Part shown: piece after piece, positions 8,014 through 16,264 of the stretch
Layout: each line of letters begins with the position of its first letter
Numbering within the stretch: position 1 is the stretch's first letter
Assembly: GCF_001434315.1 (NCBI RefSeq)
Contig: NZ_AZFE01000030.1
Location: 62,001-126,000, forward strand
DNA from: Paucilactobacillus oligofermentans DSM 15707 = LMG 22743
Lineage (GTDB): Bacteria > Bacillota > Bacilli > Lactobacillales > Lactobacillaceae
Reading direction: 5' to 3'
Length of the DNA stretch: 64,000 nucleotides
Position numbers and translations under genes: made by a program
Notes under the pieces: generated by a model
Database searches by the model: none
What the model saw: only the letters and a program-made list of their open reading frames with translations
What the model was told of the DNA's origin: nothing

Positions 8014-8940
8014 TTAACTTGTAGCCTGACCATTATCAACAGTTATTTTACTTACAAATATTAACGGTACTTCACTAGTTGTTCCATCAGTATCATCATA
8101 TTTTTGAGTACCACTGCTATATCCACAAATAGTTAATTCATCACCTTCAAGAATTTTACCATTAGTAGGCATATATGAAGTTGGAATGCTTACCATAACT
8201 GGAGAATTGTCATTATCATCTTGTGATAATAAAACAACAGCTCCCTTTGTTGAATTTTCAAGTCGAGTAACCTTTCCAGAAACTGTTACTGGCTTATATT
8301 TAAAGTTATCTGGCGTACGAGCTAATTGATCGTAAGTAACTGCCTGATATTCAACACCAGTCGTAATTGCTCCTAAAGCAGCCTCCAAATCCTCAGTATC
8401 TTCATAATCTTCATCCGAATCATATGTATCATCTAAATCGTCATCTAATGAATCGAAGTAATCAGCTTGCTTTTTAGTAATTTTCAAATTATAAGTTTCA
8501 AAGTTTTCTTTAACAGTTTTTAAAATTGATTTCGGAATCCTGGTCATTTTACTAAACGACGTTTTTAAACCTGTCACCGCAAAGATTCTAACCTTAACCT
8601 TGTCACCAGCATCTTCTTTATCGAGATCAGGTAAATATATCCCATCTGCAATAACCTTGAATTTCCCATCTTTTGCTTTAGCCCATGAATAGTTAGCATT
8701 ATATCCTCCATTTCTCTTGTAATCAAATGCCGCTTTTTTGGTTGGTGTAATCATAATTTTGGCGCCATCTGGTGCTTCCGTTGTTCCTTTAATAATCCAA
8801 TCACCTTGTTCATAATTAGATACTTTTGTAATTTTTGTATCATAGACTCTATATTTACCTGCTTTTTGTCCTGCGGAACACGCAGTAAGCGTTACAGATA
8901 AAGCGAGTACTCCAAATAACATTAATAACTTTTTATACAC
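8014..8940 (-). CDS. predicted surface lipoprotein of unknown function
   Basis: A 308-residue lipoprotein with a lipobox (LTAC) and the lipid-attachment Cys at residue 21. The first part of the mature protein (about 25-150) is beta-rich. A strongly acidic linker (DDDLDDTYDSDEDYEDTEDL) follows, and then a C-terminal segment of about 110 residues (KPVTVSGKVTRLENS...) with the look of an OB-like beta barrel. I do not recognise a named family. The promoter upstream carries the 23-bp box shared with galE and the AP2-type gene, which places it in the same putative regulon as the adhesin operon. Its terminator was split by the IS. Confidence 0.75.
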   Translation of the reverse strand: MYKKLLMLFGVLALSVTLTACSAGQKAGKYRVYDTKITKVSNYEQGDWIIKGTTEAPDGAKIMITPTKKAAFDYKRNGGYNANYSWAKAKDGKFKVIADGIYLPDLDKEDAGDKVKVRIFAVTGLKTSFSKMTRIPKSILKTVKENFETYNLKITKKQADYFDSLDDDLDDTYDSDEDYEDTEDLEAALGAITTGVEYQAVTYDQLARTPDNFKYKPVTVSGKVTRLENSTKGAVVLLSQDDNDNSPVMVSIPTSYMPTNGKILEGDELTICGYSSGTQKYDDTDGTTSEVPLIFVSKITVDNGQATS

Positions 8941-9021
8941 AATAAATCCTCCAAAGTAATATTTACCACCTTTTAAAGTCTTAAGGATCTGGACTTAATT
9001 ATTATTAACATGCACGTTGTT

Positions 9022-9067
9022 ATTGTACTTAGATTACGTACACACGTCCTATTACCTTTGTAATACC
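9022..9067 (-). promoter_or_regulatory. box A: shared promoter box upstream of the lipoprotein gene
   Basis: The box occupies 9045-9067 (core ATTACCTTTGTAAT on the plus strand, preceded by CGTC). Read on the minus strand it ends in GACG, then 17 nt, then a -10 TACAAT at 9022-9027. The same arrangement occurs at boxes B and C. Confidence 0.75.
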
Positions 9068-9079
9068 TTTTGGATAATT

Positions 9080-12000
9080 TTAATGCTTTTCAATTCGATA
9101 TTGATACAGCATCCATGCACCAGCAATACTTGTTAATATCATAAAGATTAGTAACGTATAATCAGAAATAATCTGTTCACCAGTTTGCGGCAATTTTCCT
9201 TTATCATTTTTTTGAACTACAACAGTTGACTTCGTTGGTATATCTTTCCCTGGAACTATTGGGTTTGCGGGAATGACTGGTTTATCTGTTAACTTATTGC
9301 TAATCATTAAAGTTGTTGTTTGATCATTTGTTACCGTAACTCGATTATTAGTCGAATTTAACGTATATCCAATTGGAGCTTGAGTTTCAGTGACTTCATA
9401 ATTCCCAGTAGTTAAATTGTCTAAATTAATTTCGCCATCACTATTAGTAATTGCTTGTTGTGTTTTACCATTTTCATCAACGATATTAAAATGGGCACCT
9501 GCTAACTTTTTAGTCTTATCTTGTTCAGCTACCTTTATTATTTTCAAACTACCGGTTTTGGGGATAACTACTTCACGTCGATCTAAAAACATTACGTTAG
9601 AAGTTTTATTAGTAGTTATTTCAACCACTTGTTCAGTGGAATCTAACTGATAGCCTGTTGGTGCTTGTGTTTCAATCACTTTATAAGTTCCAGCCGTTAA
9701 ATCAGTGACATCTAATACTCCTGACTTATTAGTAGTACCCGTTTTAACCGTGCCATCATAACTAGTTATTTTAAATGATGCTCCTGCCAAATGTTTATTA
9801 GCATCCGCTGCATCAGTTTTATTAATTTGCATTGATCCGGTTCCAACTACTTGATCAACGCCAACTGTACGAATAACAGCTTTATTAGATTCCACTAATA
9901 CAGATTTTAAATCGATTGTTTTACCAGAAACTGCATAGGTATTATTAGTTACTAAATCAGTTTTATAATCAATATTTTTTGGGGTAATAACATTAATTTT
10001 AACCGACACCGATTTATCATGAGCAAGCGTTGTTCCTGAATCTGCTTGTAAACGAACCATGGTAACTTTACTCCAATCGATTACTGAATTGGACCAATTA
10101 GCAGATTGATTATCTGCATATTCATTCTTAGGGGTATCAGTTGAATATGTAATATGATAACCTTTTGGCACATCCTGCACGGCTTGTTTCAATCCAACCG
10201 AGAATTCAGATCCACGATTCTTAGTACTATCTGTGATGTACTTATCACCAACCATAGGTAACACATCAATAACATCAACGTTATTGAAATCTTGATTCAT
10301 ACTATAATTACTAGTTTTTAATAAATAAGTAAAATCATTGCCCGGTTTACTAGCAATTTTACCGGTATCTTCAACCCAATTATCAGAGTTTGTCCCCTGT
10401 TCAACTAGACTAGTCGCAGTTAAAGCAGCGCTTGGGGTAAAAGAAAATGTTTCATGTTCGCCCAAAAATGCCTCATGATTTTCAGTACTATCATATAAGT
10501 TATGATTATCAATATCCCAATTAGTATTTGATTGATAATTATCTAAATTCGCAGTTTCAAAATTTCCACTCTTCTTTATTTCGTTAAGATTGTATGAATC
10601 TAGTCCATTATTATCAAATACCAGGTATGCTTCAAAGTCATGATTACCTTTATCCAACGCGTTAGTATTTGTTAGTGGAATTGTATAATTTAATTCAGTT
10701 GTATTTTCACTACTGCTACTTAAATCTCCATTAGTAATATCACCATAAATTGCGGTTTTACCAGTGTTTTTATAATTATAATCAACTTGGACATTGGTTA
10801 AACCATCAATTTTACTAGGATCACCTAACTTAACTCCAGTATCAACAAGGAAGAACATTTTCCCGTTTTTTAGAACTTTATCTTTGTCCTGCAAAGATTC
10901 AATATTTTTAACTTCATATGAGGCTGAAGCATTAACTGTTCCACCTGGTAACATATCACCGGTATCAACTGAGGCCCAATCTCGATTGGTATTAGTAACA
11001 CTAGGAACTTTCTTTTTTACTGGAGTATTAGCTTGATAAGTAGATAATCTTTGACTTCCATTAGGATTGTCATAATAAACCGTTACATTATTTTTTACCG
11101 ATATTTTTAAATAATCAGAATTAACAATTTTTTTAGCGGTCGACTCCGTCATACTTCCTGACAAATCAACCGATAGATTATAACCATCTGTATCAGTTAC
11201 ATGAACCGGATTATCAAATTTTAATGTCACTCTTTTTACTATTTTTGAATCCAGATTAAAATTATAAACATCGCTTGAAGCGTTAAGATTTCTGATTACC
11301 TCAGTTGTTCCATCTGTATATTCGACGGTCACAGTATTTTTTTCAACATCTGCCTTAGTATCTGCACTAACTTTCCCTTTTAGCGAAATTTGATTATAGA
11401 TCGAATAATCACCATTATTTATGGTTGATTTAGCTTTATCATCGTTATACAAATTTGAAACGTCAATATCTGATTGCGGTTCATCAACAATTTTATCAAC
11501 ATACTCACTCATTTTTGAAGTAGCTGTCCCACCGTTGAGAAAATTACCAGTTGCATATAAGCTTCCAGATAATTTCAATTTTTTTGTATCAGATGTTATC
11601 GTATTATTTGTTGAATTATCGCCTTCATATGCAACAAAACCTTTACCAGCTTCACCTGGAACATAAACCACTTTCTTTTTTTCTAGTTTGATTGTACTTG
11701 AACTGTTTGAAATTACGTCAGTATCATTACCAACTACTGTAATCTTCCCTTCGATTTTTTCTTTTTCATTTACCTTAGCTCCAACCTTTGCCGTTACTGG
11801 TAAACTAACCCAATTCCATGTATGTGTTCCATCACTATTGGGTGCATTGGTATAACTAGCGGTATTATTTTTAGCATCATATTTCCAAACGTTACTGTCT
11901 GAATCGTTACTATAATCAAAAGTATCATCAAACTTATAATCATCTGGTAACTTAATGCTAACTTTAAAAGTTCTATTATCAACCGTACTTGTACCAGCTG

Positions 12001-12649
12001 AACTTCCTCCAAAAGTATTAATTAATATTCCTGGCACCTCTTTAGTCAGCGTATTGTCAGTTTCAGAAACTATTTTTTCTGAGACTACTTTGTTCGTCTC
12101 CCTAATAAACAATACTGGATTTGCAAGTACGTACTTAAGAGTTAAGTCCGACCCATTACTAAGAATATTTCCTTGATTATCGTAGGTTTTATCACTAATA
12201 GGGAAACTAGAATCGTTCGACATTTTTAATGTATGAACTACAAATGGTACTTTAACATCAATACCTGCTGCCGGGATTTCTTTATAATACAATTTAATCA
12301 AATAATTATTCGGATCACTTGTGACATCTACGTCAGATCGCAAAATATAATTATCATTATTAGTAGTATCACTAACTACTGGGGCTTTAAATCGATTTTT
12401 TGCCAACTTAATAACTGAATAAGCACCACTAATTGTTGGACTATCAGCTTTCGTTTCCAAATGCTCATAAATAGTTTTATCGCCACCATATGTAACGTTG
12501 TTATTCTCATCATCCTTTATCATTACTTCTGATGATAAATATGTATCTGGAGCTACCGCTGAGATAGCATCAGCTACAATAACCCCACTACTCGCAGTAA
12601 CTCCAGCCAAAATTAAAATCGTCATAAACCACGATCTTACCTTATTCAT
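9080..12649 (-). CDS. LPXTG cell-wall-anchored adhesin with C-terminal SpaA-type domains
   Basis: A 1189-residue secreted protein anchored by sortase. It has a signal peptide (about residues 1-30, hydrophobic core FMTILILAGVTA), a long Asn/Asp/Thr-rich ectodomain, two consecutive SpaA/Cna-B-type domains at roughly 945-1040 and 1045-1135, and a sorting signal LPQTGEQ with membrane span and basic tail at the C-terminus. The two SpaA repeats share LAGASF/LAGAHF and ETQAPTGY/ETQAPIGY; the Lys in INKTD/IIKVAE and the Glu of ETQAP are the usual isopeptide pair. The ATG at 12649 follows GGAGGAG. It lies downstream of galE and an unknown gene, probably in one transcript. The ligand is unknown. Confidence 0.9.
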   Translation of the reverse strand: MNKVRSWFMTILILAGVTASSGVIVADAISAVAPDTYLSSEVMIKDDENNNVTYGGDKTIYEHLETKADSPTISGAYSVIKLAKNRFKAPVVSDTTNNDNYILRSDVDVTSDPNNYLIKLYYKEIPAAGIDVKVPFVVHTLKMSNDSSFPISDKTYDNQGNILSNGSDLTLKYVLANPVLFIRETNKVVSEKIVSETDNTLTKEVPGILINTFGGSSAGTSTVDNRTFKVSIKLPDDYKFDDTFDYSNDSDSNVWKYDAKNNTASYTNAPNSDGTHTWNWVSLPVTAKVGAKVNEKEKIEGKITVVGNDTDVISNSSSTIKLEKKKVVYVPGEAGKGFVAYEGDNSTNNTITSDTKKLKLSGSLYATGNFLNGGTATSKMSEYVDKIVDEPQSDIDVSNLYNDDKAKSTINNGDYSIYNQISLKGKVSADTKADVEKNTVTVEYTDGTTEVIRNLNASSDVYNFNLDSKIVKRVTLKFDNPVHVTDTDGYNLSVDLSGSMTESTAKKIVNSDYLKISVKNNVTVYYDNPNGSQRLSTYQANTPVKKKVPSVTNTNRDWASVDTGDMLPGGTVNASASYEVKNIESLQDKDKVLKNGKMFFLVDTGVKLGDPSKIDGLTNVQVDYNYKNTGKTAIYGDITNGDLSSSSENTTELNYTIPLTNTNALDKGNHDFEAYLVFDNNGLDSYNLNEIKKSGNFETANLDNYQSNTNWDIDNHNLYDSTENHEAFLGEHETFSFTPSAALTATSLVEQGTNSDNWVEDTGKIASKPGNDFTYLLKTSNYSMNQDFNNVDVIDVLPMVGDKYITDSTKNRGSEFSVGLKQAVQDVPKGYHITYSTDTPKNEYADNQSANWSNSVIDWSKVTMVRLQADSGTTLAHDKSVSVKINVITPKNIDYKTDLVTNNTYAVSGKTIDLKSVLVESNKAVIRTVGVDQVVGTGSMQINKTDAADANKHLAGASFKITSYDGTVKTGTTNKSGVLDVTDLTAGTYKVIETQAPTGYQLDSTEQVVEITTNKTSNVMFLDRREVVIPKTGSLKIIKVAEQDKTKKLAGAHFNIVDENGKTQQAITNSDGEINLDNLTTGNYEVTETQAPIGYTLNSTNNRVTVTNDQTTTLMISNKLTDKPVIPANPIVPGKDIPTKSTVVVQKNDKGKLPQTGEQIISDYTLLIFMILTSIAGAWMLYQYRIEKH

Positions 12650-12750
12650 CTTCTGCTCCTCCAAAATATATTTCTTTTAAACTCTGATAAAAATTAACAA
12701 ATATAATCTTTATCATCACCCCCTAACTGAATACTTTTAAAATCAATGGA

Positions 12751-13428
12751 TCAATTAGCATCAGATTTAATATTAATATTAAATATCAAACGAACACCGG
12801 TTAATTCATCATTTTCAATTTCCCCACACACTAAAGTATTTCCAACCAACCAAGGTCCTAATTTCGATTTACAAAGTCCCTCTTCAAAATTTTCTATATC
12901 AACACTTTTGTTTATATCTTTATTCCAAATTAAATCAAGATCACCAACGGCATCAACTTTTAATTTAAAAGCCATATATAGTACTTGATTACTTTTTTTC
13001 ACCTGTATCCATATATTTTCATTTGGATAGTAATCCATAGTTAATGAAATTTTAATGCCTCTTTTTCGATATTTTGAAAGATTTAAATGAATCGGCTTTT
13101 TCAAATTATTGAGATTAACTTCAATTGGATTTCCGTTATAATACATAATGCCTTGATTTAATTTTGTAAAAAAAACATATTTAATTTTAGTAAATTCAGT
13201 ACTTAAATTTTTAGATTGATCTATAAATTCAAAGAATTCATTTTCATTTAGAAGTAATTGTTTTTCCATAAACTCAAGTTCATATATTTGTGGACACTCA
13301 GGATCATTTAATAATTCAATAGTCCCCATTTTAATTTCTTTTAAAATATCTCTTAAATCATCTGGATTACCAAAATCTTCCGACTTTGATAACCAATCTT
13401 TATTAAAGTTATCCATTCTCTCATCCAT
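12751..13428 (-). CDS. hypothetical protein between galE and the adhesin
   Basis: A protein of about 225 residues that I do not recognise. It is Asn/Lys/Ile-rich, has no signal peptide or membrane segment, and shows alternating hydrophobic strands after residue 100, so a cytoplasmic beta-rich fold is likely. The start at 13428 overlaps the galE stop (13421-13423); an ATG at 13416 with GGATGAGAG just upstream is almost as good. Translational coupling to galE is implied. Its place in a surface-protein operon suggests a role linked to sugar nucleotide or surface assembly, without direct evidence. Confidence 0.6.
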   Translation of the reverse strand: MDERMDNFNKDWLSKSEDFGNPDDLRDILKEIKMGTIELLNDPECPQIYELEFMEKQLLLNENEFFEFIDQSKNLSTEFTKIKYVFFTKLNQGIMYYNGNPIEVNLNNLKKPIHLNLSKYRKRGIKISLTMDYYPNENIWIQVKKSNQVLYMAFKLKVDAVGDLDLIWNKDINKSVDIENFEEGLCKSKLGPWLVGNTLVCGEIENDELTGVRLIFNINIKSDAN

Positions 13429-14407
13429 TTTTATTCTTTTTCTGCCAATTAAAATCCGAACTAATAATGTCATCCATTGAATATTTTGTTTCCCAATTTA
13501 AAATACTTTTTGCTTTTTCAGAATCTGCAACTATACTGACTGGATCACCGTTACGACGATTAACATAGCGATATAAAATACTTTTACCAGTTAACTCATC
13601 AGCCCGATCAACAATATTTTTAACTGAAAAGCCTTTATCACTACCCAAATTGAATAAATTAGATTCATTTGTTTCAAATAAATATTTTATTCCTAGTGTA
13701 TTAGCTTTTACTAAATCTAAAATATGAATATAATCTCTAATACATGTTCCATCCTCAGTCGGATAATTATCACCAAAAATTTCAAGCTCTTTTTCTTGCT
13801 CTAATTCTACTTTATTGATATTTGAAATTATATTAGTTGTATTTTTAGTTCTTAATCCATTACTACCGTCCATTTCAGCACCAGCAACATTGAAATAACG
13901 AAGAATAACATAATTCCAACCATTTTTTTTACTCATCCAATATAATAACCGCTCTGCCGCATATTTGGTTTCAGCGTATGAACTAATTGGTGTAACTAAC
14001 GTGTTTTCTGTCGCTTTTGTAGTGGAACTATTATTTCCATAAACTGAAGCAGTTGATGCAAACATAATTTTATTTATACCAAAGTTAGCAATTGTTGTTA
14101 AAACTTTGGTCATCTCATAAACGTTTCCCTCATAATATTTTGCAGGATTATCATCACTATTACTTTCCAGAATTGCACATGCAAAATGCATAATTGCATC
14201 AACATTTTCTTTAGCTAATATTTTAGAAAAATTTTTATCATTTGTAATATCGACTTCATAAAATGTTGCCCGAGGGTCAACTGCCTCTATTGAACCACTA
14301 ACTAAGTTATCAACAATAATTACTATGTATCCCTGATTCAACAACTCTTTTGCTGTATGCGATCCAATATATCCAGCACCGCCAGTAATTAAAACCTTTC
14401 TAGTCAT
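13421..14407 (-). CDS. galE: UDP-glucose 4-epimerase
   Basis: A 328-residue extended short-chain dehydrogenase that interconverts UDP-glucose and UDP-galactose. The NAD-binding GGAGYIG loop is at residues 8-14 and the catalytic YxxxK motif is YAETK (about residue 150), preceded by the serine cluster FASTASVYG. Length and motifs are normal. GGGAGGAG precedes the ATG. In this context, as first gene of an operon with a wall-anchored adhesin, it probably supplies UDP-galactose for surface glycan rather than acting in a Leloir operon. The promoter carries box B, so it is a putative target of the divergent XRE/TPR regulator. Confidence 0.93.
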   Translation of the reverse strand: MTRKVLITGGAGYIGSHTAKELLNQGYIVIIVDNLVSGSIEAVDPRATFYEVDITNDKNFSKILAKENVDAIMHFACAILESNSDDNPAKYYEGNVYEMTKVLTTIANFGINKIMFASTASVYGNNSSTTKATENTLVTPISSYAETKYAAERLLYWMSKKNGWNYVILRYFNVAGAEMDGSNGLRTKNTTNIISNINKVELEQEKELEIFGDNYPTEDGTCIRDYIHILDLVKANTLGIKYLFETNESNLFNLGSDKGFSVKNIVDRADELTGKSILYRYVNRRNGDPVSIVADSEKAKSILNWETKYSMDDIISSDFNWQKKNKNG

Positions 14408-14508
14408 TATTTAACTCCTCCCATTTATTAACTTGCTATCTGATTAGAAAATGTTATTATCTTTTTTAGTAACAACTTATATGTATAGTTAAAAATTATA
14501 TGTATATA

Positions 14509-14555
14509 ATAATAATGCTACTAAAACAAAACGTCATATTACTTTTGTAATAACG
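14509..14555 (-). promoter_or_regulatory. box B: shared promoter box for galE, in the regulator's leader
   Basis: The box is at 14532-14555 (core ATTACTTTTGTAAT, preceded by CGTC). Read on the minus strand, GACG is followed by 17 nt and then TATTAT at 14509-14514, a -10 for galE. On the plus strand a TATAAT at 14505-14510 overlaps it and would drive the regulator gene, with the box inside that transcript's leader. Confidence 0.75.
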
Positions 14556-14569
14556 AGAGGAGATCTTTT

Positions 14570-15517
14570 ATGCAAGTCGGAAAAATCATTCAATATTATC
14601 GAAAGCAACGTTCAATGACCCAACTGGAACTTGCGGCAGGTATCTGCACACAAGGTGAAATTAGTATGATTGAAAAGGATCAACGTATTCCGTCATTTGA
14701 CTTGATTGGTAAGCTAAGTACGCGTCTAGAAATTCCTATCTACTATTTTCAAAATCAATTTTTCACCCATTCACGTGAAGTATTTCTTAGTGATATTTTT
14801 AATCAATTAGAAAAGGCCATCCACAACCGTGATTACGCTAACATGACGGTTCATCTAAAGAATAAAGATGTCTGGAAAAACTGTTTAGATCCAAATGATA
14901 AGCAGAAATTTATGTGTTATAAAGGAATTTACATAAATTTCTATTTGCATAAACCTGCAGAAGCCTTGAAAATTTATAAAAAAGCACTTCAAGAAACTAT
15001 GTCATTTTCAACAAATGATTTATCTATCTTGGCTAAAAGAAAAACTGTTTTTTCAAAAACTGAAACATTTTTATTTTCTGCAGCTGCTTCATCATATTTT
15101 CTACTCAAAAAATATAGTAAGGCTGAAGAGCTCTTCGATATTGCTTGTAAGAATGTTGATTTAATTCAAGAAAAATCATCGATTGAAACCCTTGGAACTA
15201 TCTTTTATAACGCCAGTAAAAATTTAAAATTCATGGGAAAGTATGAGCAGGCAATTGAAATAGCAAAAAAAGGACTCATCTTTGAACAAGAACGTCATTC
15301 AATCTATCGTTCTTCTGAACTCTTATTTGAAATTGCAGAATCATATTATCAACTTAAAAATTACGAATTAGCGCAAACTAATTATATAAAATCACTTTCT
15401 TTAGCCTATTCTGCCAATGATTATCATTTCTTCTTTTTGCTGATTAAAGCGTTAGAAAAGAAAGATGATCTTATTTTATTGCAACAAAATATACATATAT
15501 TTAAAAACATGAAATAA
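14570..15517 (+). CDS. XRE-type regulator with C-terminal TPR-like repeats (RRNPP/Rgg-like)
   Basis: A 315-residue protein with an N-terminal XRE helix-turn-helix (residues 1-60: MTQLELAAGICTQGEISMIE) and a helical C-terminal region of TPR-like repeats (for example ASSYFLLKKYSKAEELFDIA and IAESYYQLKNYELAQTNY). This layout matches the RRNPP/Rgg-like regulators, many of which respond to small peptides. I see no convincing pheromone gene next to it. It is divergent from galE, and its leader contains box B between promoter and ribosome binding site (GAGAGGAG), suggesting self-regulation. It is the natural candidate to bind boxes A, B and C. Confidence 0.85.
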   Translation: MQVGKIIQYYRKQRSMTQLELAAGICTQGEISMIEKDQRIPSFDLIGKLSTRLEIPIYYFQNQFFTHSREVFLSDIFNQLEKAIHNRDYANMTVHLKNKDVWKNCLDPNDKQKFMCYKGIYINFYLHKPAEALKIYKKALQETMSFSTNDLSILAKRKTVFSKTETFLFSAAASSYFLLKKYSKAEELFDIACKNVDLIQEKSSIETLGTIFYNASKNLKFMGKYEQAIEIAKKGLIFEQERHSIYRSSELLFEIAESYYQLKNYELAQTNYIKSLSLAYSANDYHFFFLLIKALEKKDDLILLQQNIHIFKNMK

Positions 15518-15548
15518 TATTATACATACCGTTTATTTTAACTACATA

Positions 15549-15605
15549 AAAAATGGTATCACTAATTATTAGCCTTTAAGTTTAATAGTTAGTGATACTA
15601 TTTTT
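15549..15605 (+). terminator. terminator after the XRE/TPR regulator
   Basis: The 22-nt arms at 15549-15570 and 15584-15605 pair almost perfectly (core GTATCACTAA with TTAGTGATAC) and end in TTTTT. It can also serve the converging AP2-type gene. Confidence 0.85.
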
Positions 15606-15646
15606 AATTACGAACTTATATATGTATAAATTAGCTTTTATATCAT

Positions 15647-16111
15647 CTAAAAAAATTTTGAACCATAATATTGTTTTTCTGTAGTCCTTCTAGCTTCGAC
15701 TGCTTCTTGAAAAGTGGCAAAACTTTTTAAAAGCACATAACTACCATTTACCATCATTCTTGCTTGCCAACTATCAGACCTACATAGGTATGTAACCCCG
15801 GTAACTCCAGTTTGGTTTCGCTTGCTTAATGACACACTAGCAATTGGTACACCATTAGCAGTTTTTAAATTTTTTTTATTACCAATATTAATAGCTGTCT
15901 TTTTATTGGATTTAATTATATAACTCGCAGTCTCACTTCGTAGACACCCACAGCTTTTTGTCACACCGTGGCGTAATCCATATGAATCAGCAACGGATGT
16001 ATTACCACAACTGCATTTGCAAAGCCAAAGTGCATTTCCATTTTTAGCTCGGCCGTGTCTTTCAATTACAATCAGCCGACCAAATGTTTCTCCTGTTATA
16101 TCAATTAGCAT
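15647..16111 (-). CDS. small protein with Cys-rich (zinc ribbon-like) and AP2-type DNA-binding domains
   Basis: A 154-residue protein. The N-terminal half reads GETFGRLIVIER followed by CKCSCGN and SCGCL, a cysteine cluster typical of phage-type proteins of this group. The C-terminal half (about residues 100-154) has the AP2-like pattern TGVTGVTYLCRSDSWQARM, then FATFQEAVEARR. Related proteins are usually phage-borne and often fused to an HNH nuclease, absent here. No phage genes surround it. The promoter carries box C, so it may share control with the surface genes. AGGTGG precedes the ATG. It could be a DNA-binding regulator or a degenerate homing-type protein. Confidence 0.75.
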   Translation of the reverse strand: MLIDITGETFGRLIVIERHGRAKNGNALWLCKCSCGNTSVADSYGLRHGVTKSCGCLRSETASYIIKSNKKTAINIGNKKNLKTANGVPIASVSLSKRNQTGVTGVTYLCRSDSWQARMMVNGSYVLLKSFATFQEAVEARRTTEKQYYGSKFF

Positions 16112-16167
16112 ACATACACCACCTAGTTAAATAAAAATTAGTATCATTTCAAAAATAGTACATGCAA

Positions 16168-16213
16168 ATTATAATCAGATTAAAATCAAACGTCGCATTA
16201 TTTTTGTAATAAA
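16168..16213 (-). promoter_or_regulatory. box C: shared promoter box upstream of the AP2-type gene
   Basis: The box is at 16191-16213 (core ATTATTTTTGTAAT, preceded by CGTCGC). On the minus strand it ends in GACG, followed by 17 nt and a perfect TATAAT at 16168-16173. It directly abuts the yhaM terminator. Confidence 0.75.
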
Positions 16214-16246
16214 AAACGACTAAATCAAAAGTGATTTAGTCGTTTT
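16213..16246 (-). terminator. terminator of the yhaO-yhaN-yhaM operon
   Basis: AAAACGACTAAATC at 16213-16226 pairs perfectly with GATTTAGTCGTTTT at 16233-16246. On the minus strand it follows the yhaM stop and ends in TTTTTTATT. Confidence 0.9.
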
Positions 16247-16264
16247 ATTTAATTATCATTGTGA

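Noticed and set aside
12650-12750. Possible fourth regulon box before the adhesin gene
   Set aside because: No ATTAC/GTAAT core or GACG is present; the adhesin is better explained as part of the galE transcript.
14408-15646. Small pheromone gene for the XRE/TPR regulator
   Set aside because: No short open frame with a ribosome binding site and a secretion-type sequence was found on either side of the regulator.
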